From Candidatus Rhodoferax randersensis (GTDB lineage Bacteria; Pseudomonadota; Gammaproteobacteria; Burkholderiales; Burkholderiaceae_C), in NCBI GenBank assembly GCA_016718155.1, contig JADKEH010000032.1, forward strand, positions 1-30,536: a DNA stretch of 30,536 nucleotides. The letters are read 5' to 3'. Numbering within the stretch: position 1 is the first letter of the stretch; each line of letters starts with the position of its first letter. Below are positions 15,653 through 23,551 of the stretch, piece by piece. The notes under the pieces are model-generated. The model saw only the letters and a list, made by a program, of their open reading frames with translations, was not told the DNA's origin and made no database searches. A program made the position numbers and the translations under genes.

Positions 15653-18331
15653 ATGGACAAGCATTTTCTGACCCCTCTCTTCTCCCCCAGTTCGATTGCG
15701 GTGTTTGCCGGCAAGCTCGACGAGCCCGACTCGCAAACTCCCCAGGCGAGGGCCTTGCACAACGCGTTGCGGGCGCAGCGCTATACCGGGACGCTGGTGT
15801 TCCTGGATACCCATTTCAGCGGCACGCTGGCCGACCTGGCCCACACCCAGGCTGATCTGGCCATCATTGCGCTGCCGGCTGACGAGGTGGCCGCTGCGCT
15901 GGAGATTGCCGGGCGCATCAAGTGCCGTGCCGCCTTGCTGATCTCCAGTGGCATCGCCGTGACGCAGGCCGCTGAGCTGCACAAGATCGCCCGGCGTCAT
16001 GGCATCCATTTGCTGGGGCCCAATTGCCTGGGGTTTCAGCGTCCGCAGTTGCAATTGAATGCCAGCGTGGCGGGCCCCTTGGCGGCGCCAGGACCGCTGG
16101 CGCTGGTGTCACAGTCGGGTGCGTTGACCTCGTCCATCCTGGATTGGGCACAGAAGAACGGTGTGGGGTTTTCCACCGTGGTCTCGTTGGGTCCCAACAC
16201 GGCCGTGGACATGGCGCAGGTGCTTGACTTTTTGGCGGCCGATGCCCAGACCCACAGCATCGTGGTGTACCTGGAGGGCATCAGCAATGCCCGGCGTTTC
16301 ATGAGCGCGCTGCGCGCGGCGGCCAGCGCCAAGCCGGTGGTGGTGCTCAAGGCTGGTCGCAAGCTCGCGGGCAACCGCGCGGCGCTGACCCATTCGGGCG
16401 CGATCGTGGGTAGTGACGACGTGTTCGATGCCGCCTTGCGCCGGGCGGGCGCGGTGCGGGTGCGCTCCTTTGTGGCGCTGTTCTCGGCGGCCAAGTGTCT
16501 GGCCGCGCGCTACCGACCGGTTGGGCGCCGACTGGCTATCGTCACCAATGGCGGCGGCCCTGGTGTGCTGGCGGCGGACTGGATCAGCGAGATTAACCTT
16601 CAGATGGGCAGCCTGACGCCCGAGCAGGCGCAGGCCTTGCAGGCGCAACTGCCGCCGCTGGCGTCTTTGTGTGACCTGATGGATGTCTCGGAAGATGCCG
16701 GCCCCGAGCACTTCCGCGCGGCGATCGAGGCGGCGGGCAAGGCGCCGCAGATCGACGGCGTGCTGGCCATCTATTCCCCCAAGATCGGCACCGCTGGCGC
16801 CGCCATTGCCACCGCGCTGGCGGATACCAACAAGCGCCTGGGCAAGCCTTTGCTGACTTGCTGGATGGGGGACGCCAGCGTGGGCGAAGCGCGCCAGATC
16901 CTCAACGAGGCGGCGATTCCGAGCTTTCGCACACCCGAGGCGGCCGTGGGTGCGTTTGGCAACATTGCCTCGTTCTATCAAAACCAGCAGTTGCTGCAGC
17001 AAACCCCGCCGCCTTTGTCGGACCTGGCCAAGCCCGATGTGGAGGGCGCGCGCATGCTGATTGAGAGCGTGCTGGCCGAACGCCGCAAGGTGCTTACCGA
17101 GATGGAATCGAAGGCGCTGCTGGCGGCGTTTCACATTCCCGTCACCAAGACCATCCTGGCGCGCAACGTGACCGAGGCGATCATGATCGCCACGCAACTG
17201 GGTTTCCCGGTGGCGCTCAAGGTGGACTCGCCCGATATCAGCCACAAGTCCGATGTGCAGGGGGTTGCCCTCAACGTGCTCAACGCGGTGGGCGTGCGCG
17301 ACACCTACCTGGAGATGATGCAGGCGGTGGCCAGGCTGCAGCCGGGCGCGCGCATCAATGGCGTCACGGTGCAAAACATGTCGGCGCAAAAGCGGGGCCG
17401 CGAGATCTACATCGGCCTGGTCACTGACGACCCGTTTGGCCCGGTGATTGCCTTTGGCGCGGGCGGCACCATGATCGAGCTGATCAATGACCGCGCCATG
17501 GAGCTGCCCCCGCTCAACCAGTTCCTGGCGCGCCGCCTGATCGAACGCGCGCGGGTCGCCGAGACCTTGGGAGAGTGGCGTGGCGCAGCCGCGATCAACA
17601 TGGAGGCGCTCGAGCACGTGCTGCTGCGGGTGTCGGAGATGGTGTGCGAGTTGCCGCAACTGCGCGAGATGGACATCAACCCGATCATCGTCGACGAGTC
17701 GGGCGCGGTGGCGGTGGATGCGCGCATCTTGATCGACAGTGCGCCGCCCTCGGCGCGCCATTACAACCACCTGGCGATCCTGCCCTACCCATCGCAGCAC
17801 GAGCAGGTGTGGCCGCTGCGCGGCGGCGGCGAGTACACCGTGCGGCCGGTGCGCCCCGATGACGCGAGCATGCTGCAGGAATTCGTGCGCCGCCTGTCCC
17901 CACAGAGCCGCTACTTCCGCTTTGTGTCGAGCATGCAGGAACTGCCCGCCACCATGTTGTCGCGCTTTACGCTGATCGACTACGACCGGGAAATGGCCTT
18001 GGTGGCGGTGTGCCGCGAGCGCGGCAAGGACGCCGACGGCGAGCCGACCGAGACCGCGCGTATCGTTGGTGTGTCACGTTACATCACCAATCCGGACCGT
18101 GCCACGTGTGAGTTCTCATTGGTGGTGGCGGACGACTTCAAGGGCCAGGGGCTGGGCTCGCGCCTGATGCTGTCGATCATGGACTTCGCTCGCGAAAAGG
18201 GACTGACCGAGATCGAAGGGCTGGTACTGGCCAACAACCCGACGATGCTCAAGCTGATGAAGGGCCTGGGCTTCGTGGCCAAGACCTTCGAGGAAGACCC
18301 CGACTTCAAGCTGGTGACCCACGCCTTGTAA
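15653..18331 (+). CDS. Pat/PatZ-type protein: NDP-forming acyl-CoA synthetase domains fused to GNAT acetyltransferase
   Basis: An 892-residue fusion with the order CoA-binding (about 8-125), succinyl-CoA-ligase-like (145-460), ATP-grasp (about 485-715) and GNAT (about 725-890). The GNAT part shows YTVRPVRPDDASML and acetyl-CoA loop DFKGQGLGSRLM. The layout and length match E. coli PatZ and Salmonella Pat, which acetylate lysines of proteins such as acetyl-CoA synthetase. H247 in ALTHSGAIVGSDDVFDAALR is where active ADP-forming acyl-CoA synthetases carry their phospho-His; as I recall, Salmonella Pat lacks it, so ligase activity may persist here. ATG 15653 follows TTGGAG. Convergent with the lactate dehydrogenase gene, with a palindromic repeat between. 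Confidence 0.92.
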   Translation: MDKHFLTPLFSPSSIAVFAGKLDEPDSQTPQARALHNALRAQRYTGTLVFLDTHFSGTLADLAHTQADLAIIALPADEVAAALEIAGRIKCRAALLISSGIAVTQAAELHKIARRHGIHLLGPNCLGFQRPQLQLNASVAGPLAAPGPLALVSQSGALTSSILDWAQKNGVGFSTVVSLGPNTAVDMAQVLDFLAADAQTHSIVVYLEGISNARRFMSALRAAASAKPVVVLKAGRKLAGNRAALTHSGAIVGSDDVFDAALRRAGAVRVRSFVALFSAAKCLAARYRPVGRRLAIVTNGGGPGVLAADWISEINLQMGSLTPEQAQALQAQLPPLASLCDLMDVSEDAGPEHFRAAIEAAGKAPQIDGVLAIYSPKIGTAGAAIATALADTNKRLGKPLLTCWMGDASVGEARQILNEAAIPSFRTPEAAVGAFGNIASFYQNQQLLQQTPPPLSDLAKPDVEGARMLIESVLAERRKVLTEMESKALLAAFHIPVTKTILARNVTEAIMIATQLGFPVALKVDSPDISHKSDVQGVALNVLNAVGVRDTYLEMMQAVARLQPGARINGVTVQNMSAQKRGREIYIGLVTDDPFGPVIAFGAGGTMIELINDRAMELPPLNQFLARRLIERARVAETLGEWRGAAAINMEALEHVLLRVSEMVCELPQLREMDINPIIVDESGAVAVDARILIDSAPPSARHYNHLAILPYPSQHEQVWPLRGGGEYTVRPVRPDDASMLQEFVRRLSPQSRYFRFVSSMQELPATMLSRFTLIDYDREMALVAVCRERGKDADGEPTETARIVGVSRYITNPDRATCEFSLVVADDFKGQGLGSRLMLSIMDFAREKGLTEIEGLVLANNPTMLKLMKGLGFVAKTFEEDPDFKLVTHAL

Positions 18332-18344
18332 GGCCGGAGGGCCT

Positions 18345-18463
18345 CGTCATCGCGATTGCCGCGCTTCGCTCTTCATGCGCCGGTCGTCATTGCCAACGCA
18401 GTGACGCAATCCATGGCCCCGAGGTACGTGGATCGCCACGGCCTGCGGCCTCGCGATGACGAC
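18345..18463. repeat. Composite palindromic repeat between convergent genes
   Basis: A partial unit (CGTCATCGCGATTGCCGCGC at 18345) is followed by a full unit at 18382-18463 (CGTCATTGCCAACGCAGTGA to CCTCGCGATGACGAC). The full unit closely copies 6621-6699, including GGATCGCCACGGCCTGCGG. It lies between the convergent ends of the Pat-type gene and the lactate dehydrogenase gene, so it could act as a bidirectional end signal (inference). Confidence 0.85.
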
Positions 18464-18492
18464 AATCGTTCAAACCCGCGACGGTCGCGGCA

Positions 18493-19647
18493 TCAGGTGG
18501 GGTAGGTGCCCGGTAGCAGAATGCCCTTGTCCACGGTTTTGATGTTGGTGTGGCCGCAAAACGCCATGGTCAGGTCCAGCTCTTTATGGAGGATCTCCAG
18601 CACCTTGTCCACGCCGGCTTCCCCCATGGCGCCCAGGCCGTACAGGAAGGCGCGGCCGATGTAGGTGCCCTGTGCGCCCAAGGCGCGTGCCTTGAGCACG
18701 TCCTGGCCGCTGCGGATGCCGCCATCCATGTGCACCTCAATCTCCTTGCCCACCGCGGCGACGATTTGCGGCAGCGCGCGGATGGAGGACTCGGCGCCAT
18801 CGAGCTGGCGCCCGCCGTGGTTGGATACGATCAGCGCGTCGGCCCCGGAGTTGACCGCCAGGCGCGCGTCCTCCACATCCTGGATGCCCTTGAGGATCAG
18901 CTTGCCGCCCCAGCGCTTCTTGATCCACTCCACGTCGCCCCAGTTCAGCGCCGGGTCGAACTGCTTGGCGGTCCACTCGCCCAGATTGCCCATGTCGTCC
19001 ACGCCGGAGACGTGGCCCATGATGTTGCCAAAGCCGCGACGCTTGGTGCCCAGCATCCCGAGGCACCAGCGCAGTTTGGTGGCCAGGTTGATCATGTTCG
19101 CCAGCGTGGGCTTGGGCGGCGCGGACAGCCCGTTCTTCAAGTCCTTGTGGCGCTGGCCGATGATCTGCAGATCCAGCGTGAGTACCAGGGCAGAGCAGTT
19201 GGCCGCCTTGGCGCGGTCGATCAGGCGCTCGATGAAGCCCCGGTCCTTCATCACATAGAGCTGAAACCAGAACGGATGGCCACCGGTTTCCTGGGCCACG
19301 TCCTCGATCGAGCAAATGCTCATGGTGGACAGGGTGAAGGGGATGCCAAAGCGTTTGGCTGATTTGGCTGCCAGGATCTCGCCATCGGCGTGCTGCATGC
19401 CGGTCAGTCCGGTGGGGGCAATCGCCACCGGCATGGCGACCGGCTGGCCAACCATGGTGCTGGCGGTGCTGCGGTTTTCCATGTTGACGGCCACCCGCTG
19501 GCGCAGCTTGATCTTCTGGAAGTCGCTCTCGTTGGCGCGGTAGGTGCTCTCGGTCCACGAGCCGGAATCGGCATAGTCGTAGAACATGCGCGGCACGCGC
19601 TTCTTGGCCAGCACGCGCAGGTCTTCGATGGTGGTGATCACGGTCAT
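18493..19647 (-). CDS. lldD: FMN-dependent alpha-hydroxy-acid dehydrogenase, probably L-lactate dehydrogenase
   Basis: A 384-residue TIM-barrel flavoprotein. LldD-type enzymes oxidise L-lactate to pyruvate and pass electrons to the respiratory chain at the membrane. Key residues: the FMN/substrate region MFYDYADSGSW (21-31), IAPTGLTGM (76-84), catalytic H277 with R280 in SNHGGRQLDG, and the FMN-phosphate site DGGIRSGQDV with GRAFLYG. Length fits the family (about 380). The start at 19647 is the family start, with only a weak AGAAAGA upstream. The gene is divergent from the protease gene. Glycolate or mandelate oxidation cannot be excluded from motifs alone. No lactate permease or lldR regulator gene is adjacent. 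Confidence 0.88.
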   Translation of the reverse strand: MTVITTIEDLRVLAKKRVPRMFYDYADSGSWTESTYRANESDFQKIKLRQRVAVNMENRSTASTMVGQPVAMPVAIAPTGLTGMQHADGEILAAKSAKRFGIPFTLSTMSICSIEDVAQETGGHPFWFQLYVMKDRGFIERLIDRAKAANCSALVLTLDLQIIGQRHKDLKNGLSAPPKPTLANMINLATKLRWCLGMLGTKRRGFGNIMGHVSGVDDMGNLGEWTAKQFDPALNWGDVEWIKKRWGGKLILKGIQDVEDARLAVNSGADALIVSNHGGRQLDGAESSIRALPQIVAAVGKEIEVHMDGGIRSGQDVLKARALGAQGTYIGRAFLYGLGAMGEAGVDKVLEILHKELDLTMAFCGHTNIKTVDKGILLPGTYPT

Positions 19648-19731
19648 GGCGGTCTTTCTGAGGGGTTGAACGGATTGGCCGAATGGTACTGCGCGACCTT
19701 TGACTGAGGAGTGAAATGTGCCGTACGGGCA

Positions 19732-19758
19732 TTGAAAAAATTTTGCGCACCCTAGAAT
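19732..19758 (+). promoter_or_regulatory. Candidate promoter of the protease-FHA operon, possibly leaderless
   Basis: TTGAAA (19732-19737), a 15-nt spacer and TAGAAT (19753-19758). TAGAAT ends only 6 nt before ATG 19765, so initiation 6-7 nt downstream would fall on the start codon itself. No Shine-Dalgarno is visible, consistent with a leaderless message. The short spacer is a weakness. Confidence 0.4.
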
Positions 19759-19764
19759 CGGTTC

Positions 19765-21114
19765 ATGTTTGATCTATTTCCCCGGTTGCGCCGCGTCTCG
19801 GTGGCGCTATTTGTGGCAGGTTTGTGCGGCGTGACGGCACAGGCCCAGGAGACCACCAAGCCACCCGCGCCGCGTAACGGGCCCGAGCCCGCGCAGGTCT
19901 CGCACGATGCCCAGCGCGCCTACGAGTCCTCGCGCGACAAGCTGGTGCAGATCCGCACACTGCTGCGCAACACCGACACCCAGTCCAGCGTCGGCTCGGG
20001 CTTTTTCGTATCCCGCGATGGTCTGATCATCACCAACTTCCATGTGGCCAGCCAGCTCGCGCTGGAGCCCGATCGCTACCGGGGCGTGTACGTGCCGGTC
20101 GATGGCAAGCAGGCTGATGTAGAGTTGCTGGCTTTTGATGTGCTGCACGACCTGGCGCTGCTGCGCGTCAAGGAGGCCGGCCCCGACCGTGCGGCATTGA
20201 CGTTTCGCGGCAAGGAGGCCGCGCTGCAGCGCGGCGAGCGCCTGTACTCGCTGGGCAACCCGCTGGACATTGGTTTTGCCGTCACCGAGGGCACTTTCAA
20301 CGGCCTGGTGCAACGCAGCTTCTACCCGCGCATCTTCTTTGGCGGCGCGATCAACCCCGGCATGAGCGGCGGCCCGGTGATCGACGAGGCTGGCCAGGTG
20401 ATCGGCATCAATGTGTCCAAGCGGCTCGACGGTGAACTGGTCAGCTTTCTGGTGCCGGCGGAATTTGCGCAGGCGCTGCTGGCGCGTGCCGCCACGGCCA
20501 CCGCGCTGACGCGCAAGGCCCATGCCGAGGTGACGCGCCAGCTCATGGCCCACCAGGACCAGGTGACGCAACGCTTTACCAGCACGCCGTTCAAGTCGCA
20601 GCGCCATGGTGGCTACAGCGTGCCGGTGCCCGACGACGCGCTGGCGCGTTGCTGGGGGCGCGCCCGTGATGCGGACTTCAAGGCCTTTGATCTGGAGCGC
20701 ACCAATTGCCAGCTCGATAGCCAGTTGTTCGCGGGCGAGATCACCACCGGCTTCATCCGGGTGCGCTACGAGGCCTACGACGCACCCAAATTCAGCGCCC
20801 TGCGGTTTGCGAGCATGTACTCCGACAGCATGGCTAACGAGCGGTTTGCCGTGCGTGCCACCAGCCGCATGACAGGGGCCGAGTGCTCCGAGCGGTTCAT
20901 CGATCGCGATGGCATGGCGATGCGCGCCGTGGTCTGCATGAACGCCTACCGCAAGTTTCATGGGCTGTACAACGTGTCGGTATTGGTCACCTCGGTCAAC
21001 CGCCCGACCCAGGGCGTGCAGGGTCGCCTTGACGCGAACGGCTTCAGCTTTGACAACAGCCTGGCGCTGGTGGCCTACTATTTGAACGGGTTCAAGTGGG
21101 AGGGCGCACGATGA
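19765..21114 (+). CDS. Secreted trypsin-like serine protease (DegP-type fold, no PDZ domain)
   Basis: A 449-residue protein with a Sec signal peptide (cleavage likely after AQAQ, about residue 28), so periplasmic. The chymotrypsin-fold triad is complete by motif: H93 in TNFHVAS, D129 in LHDLALLRV, S201 in NPGMSGGPV. The C-terminal 200 or so residues are not a PDZ domain; they hold several cysteines (ARCWGRA, TNCQLD, GAECSE, VVCMN) and I do not recognise them. The stop overlaps the next gene's start by 4 nt (ATGA), so production is probably coupled to the FHA membrane protein. Substrate unknown. The start at 19765 is the only one that yields a full signal peptide. Confidence 0.9.
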   Translation: MFDLFPRLRRVSVALFVAGLCGVTAQAQETTKPPAPRNGPEPAQVSHDAQRAYESSRDKLVQIRTLLRNTDTQSSVGSGFFVSRDGLIITNFHVASQLALEPDRYRGVYVPVDGKQADVELLAFDVLHDLALLRVKEAGPDRAALTFRGKEAALQRGERLYSLGNPLDIGFAVTEGTFNGLVQRSFYPRIFFGGAINPGMSGGPVIDEAGQVIGINVSKRLDGELVSFLVPAEFAQALLARAATATALTRKAHAEVTRQLMAHQDQVTQRFTSTPFKSQRHGGYSVPVPDDALARCWGRARDADFKAFDLERTNCQLDSQLFAGEITTGFIRVRYEAYDAPKFSALRFASMYSDSMANERFAVRATSRMTGAECSERFIDRDGMAMRAVVCMNAYRKFHGLYNVSVLVTSVNRPTQGVQGRLDANGFSFDNSLALVAYYLNGFKWEGAR

Positions 21115-22208
21115 GCGGCGGCGATACCCTGATGATGGAGGATGATCCGCACGACGCGCCCGCTATGCTGGCGCCTGACCCGGGTGCCGCTGCCCCGGGT
21201 GACGCCGGCGCGGCCCTGGCCCGTGGCCTGCTGGGATTGCTGGAGGTGTTCGACCGCAGCGGCGCCACGGTGACGCGCCTGCGTGTGACGCACTGGCCGG
21301 TCGCGGTCGGCCGCGCCTTGTCGGCCGACCTGGTGCTTGATGACGGTCATGTCGCGGCCGAGCATTTGCGCATCGAACAGTCGCCCAGCGGCACGATCCA
21401 GGTTTGTGTGCTTGACACCTTCAACGGCGTTCGCCGTGGCGGCAAGCTGTACCCGCGCGGCGAGTGCTTCGACTGGAATGGCGAGGACGACCTGAGCCTG
21501 GGTCGCTCGCGGCTGCGCTTGCGTTTGCCCGGTATGCCGATTGCGCCCGAGCAAGCCTTGCCCAAGTCACCCTGGCGGGTGGTCGGCCTGACCGTGGCGC
21601 TGATGCTGGCGGTGTTTGGCCTGAGTGTGTTGCAAGCGTGGTTCAAGGTGACCGAGCCGGCCAAGTTTGCGCAGGCCGCCCTGTCGCTGGTGGGCGTGCT
21701 GCTGGGTGGACTGGTTGTATGGGCCGGTCTGTGGTCGCTGGCCACCAAGCTGTTTACCGGTCACCCGCAGTTCTGGCGGCATGTGCGGATTGCCTGCGCC
21801 TTTTCCTTGCTCCAGCCGCTGGCCACGGGAGGCGGCTATCTGTTGGCCTTCGCGTTCTCGTGGGAGAGTTTGGCCCGGTTCAACTTTCTGCTCAGCATCC
21901 CGGTGCTTGCGGCCGGCGTCATCATGCACCTGCTGGTGATTGCGCCGCAGCGTCGTCGCAGCCTGGTGGCCATGGTGGCGGGCGTGGCCTTGCTGGGGGT
22001 GGTGGCGATGATGGGGGCGAACTGGCTGCAGAACAAGCGCGCCTCCAATCAGTTGTACCTGTCGGCGCTGTTTCCTCCCGGCTGGCGTCTGGCGCCAACG
22101 GTCCCGTTGGACCAGTTCATGCGTGAGGCGGCATCGATTCGCCAACGCCTTGACGAGCGGCTCAAAGACCACGACGAGGACGCGCCAGGCGACGACGAGG
22201 AGGATTGA
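21111..22208 (+). CDS. Membrane protein with N-terminal FHA domain and about five transmembrane helices
   Basis: 365 residues. The N-terminal cytoplasmic part contains an FHA fold (about 44-138) with the expected GR (67-68), a serine (S71) and H85 (HVAAEHLRIE); FHA domains bind phosphothreonine peptides. Five hydrophobic segments follow (about 156-176, 188-210, 226-248, 257-277, 287-305), then an acidic tail (HDEDAPGDDEED). I know no named family with this whole layout. The start overlaps the protease stop (ATGA). The pairing suggests a sensor or scaffold in the inner membrane linking cytoplasmic phosphorylation to a periplasmic protease (inference). No Ser/Thr kinase gene is visible in the window. 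Confidence 0.85.
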   Translation: MSGGDTLMMEDDPHDAPAMLAPDPGAAAPGDAGAALARGLLGLLEVFDRSGATVTRLRVTHWPVAVGRALSADLVLDDGHVAAEHLRIEQSPSGTIQVCVLDTFNGVRRGGKLYPRGECFDWNGEDDLSLGRSRLRLRLPGMPIAPEQALPKSPWRVVGLTVALMLAVFGLSVLQAWFKVTEPAKFAQAALSLVGVLLGGLVVWAGLWSLATKLFTGHPQFWRHVRIACAFSLLQPLATGGGYLLAFAFSWESLARFNFLLSIPVLAAGVIMHLLVIAPQRRRSLVAMVAGVALLGVVAMMGANWLQNKRASNQLYLSALFPPGWRLAPTVPLDQFMREAASIRQRLDERLKDHDEDAPGDDEED

Positions 22209-22247
22209 GGTCGCGCCTCGGACCAGCGACTGACCATTGAGGTGCCT

Positions 22248-23402
22248 ATGCAGACCGTGGACGTTCTCATCATTGGTGCCGGCATGGCTGGCGCATCGGC
22301 GGCGTTCTTTCTGGCACCACACGCCAGGGTTGTGCTGCTGGAGCGTGAGTCTCAGCCGGGCTACCACGCCACCGGTCGATCGGCCGCGATGTATTCGCAG
22401 TCGTACGGCAACGCTGCCGTGCGCGCGCTGACCGTTGCATCCGGCGACTTCTATCGCCAGCCGCCCAGCGGGTTTTCCGACTATCCGCTGCTCACGCCGC
22501 GCGGCGCCCTGACGGTGGGAGCGGCCGCGCAGGTTGATAGCCTGCGCCAAGCCTGGCACAGCATGCGCACGCTGGTTCCCAATATCGAGTGGTGGACGCA
22601 AGACCAGGTGCTGCGCCGGGTGCCCGTGTTACGCCCCGAGGCCACGGAGTTTGCGGTCTACGAGCCCGATGCCATGGACATGGACGTGCACGCCATTCAC
22701 CAGGGTTTCCTGCGCGGCGCGAGGCACGCAGGGGCTCAACTGGCGTGCAACGCCGAGGTGCGGCGAGTCTGGCGCGAAGGCGCATTGTGGTGCCTGGAGA
22801 CCGAGGCGGGCCGTTTCGGCGCGCCGGTGATCGTCAATGCAGCGGGTGCCTGGTGCGACCTGCTGGCACAGCTGGCCGGCGTGGCCCCCATCGGACTGGT
22901 TCCGATGCGGCGCACCGCCTTCACCTTCGAGGCACCGGCAGGTGTCGACATTGGTGGCTGGCCGCTGGTGATCGCTGCGGACGAGAGCTTCTACTTCAAG
23001 CCGGACGCCGGTTTGCTGTTGGCCTCGCCCGCCAACGCGGACCCGGTGGTACCGCAGGATGTGCAGCCCGAGGAGCTCGACGTGGCCATCGCGGTCGACC
23101 GCATTGAAGCGGCCACCACGCTGACGGTGCGCCAAGTCAAACGCAAGTGGGCCGGGCTGCGCTCCTTTGTGGCGGACAAGTCGCCGGTGGTTGGCTTCGC
23201 GCCGGATGCGTCGGGCTTCTTCTGGCTGGCGGGGCAGGGCGGTTATGGCATCCAGACCGCGCCAGCGCTGGGCGAACTGGCTGCGGCTCTGGTGCGAGGC
23301 TTGCCGGTGCCCGCTCAACTGGCCGCATTCGGGGTCAGTCTCTCGGATCTGAGCGCCGGTCGATCGTCGCTGGCGGGCCAGCCGGGTCAGCCAAAGGCGT
23401 AA
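22248..23402 (+). CDS. FAD-dependent D-amino acid dehydrogenase, DauA-like with altered active site
   Basis: A 384-residue flavoprotein of the DAO family, very similar along its length to Pseudomonas D-arginine dehydrogenase DauA as I recall that sequence: GAGMAG (10-15), GYHATGRSAAMYS (38-50), VNAAGAWCD, DESFYFKPDAG, SPANADPV, KWAGLRSFVAD and QGGYGIQT. In DauA numbering Y53, R222, Y249, R305 and Q336, which hold the amino-acid carboxylate or flavin, are all present. H48 is Met here and E87, which binds the cationic side chain, is Ala, so arginine or lysine may not be the substrate. ATG 22248 follows TTGAGG at good spacing; an in-frame GTG at 22242 is less likely. It starts 39 nt after the FHA gene. 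Confidence 0.9.
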   Translation: MQTVDVLIIGAGMAGASAAFFLAPHARVVLLERESQPGYHATGRSAAMYSQSYGNAAVRALTVASGDFYRQPPSGFSDYPLLTPRGALTVGAAAQVDSLRQAWHSMRTLVPNIEWWTQDQVLRRVPVLRPEATEFAVYEPDAMDMDVHAIHQGFLRGARHAGAQLACNAEVRRVWREGALWCLETEAGRFGAPVIVNAAGAWCDLLAQLAGVAPIGLVPMRRTAFTFEAPAGVDIGGWPLVIAADESFYFKPDAGLLLASPANADPVVPQDVQPEELDVAIAVDRIEAATTLTVRQVKRKWAGLRSFVADKSPVVGFAPDASGFFWLAGQGGYGIQTAPALGELAAALVRGLPVPAQLAAFGVSLSDLSAGRSSLAGQPGQPKA

Positions 23403-23551
23403 ACGCTACTCGGCCAGCCGAGGCCAGCCGCTCTTCATCCGGACTTCACACACTTTTCAAACAAGACCCTGGCGTCTTCAAACTGCCTTCTTGGCCACGC
23501 GGGATGCTCTCTTCACCGTGCAATACCGCACGCAGTCTGGAGAAGAACCCC

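Noticed and set aside
16109..17800. 563-codon minus-strand open frame
   Set aside because: Fully antisense to the Pat-type fusion gene, low-complexity composition with many His and Arg, no motif.
23147..23551. Upstream extension of the VIT-vWA frame
   Set aside because: It overlaps the DauA-like gene out of frame; the signal peptide and Shine-Dalgarno support the start at 23552.
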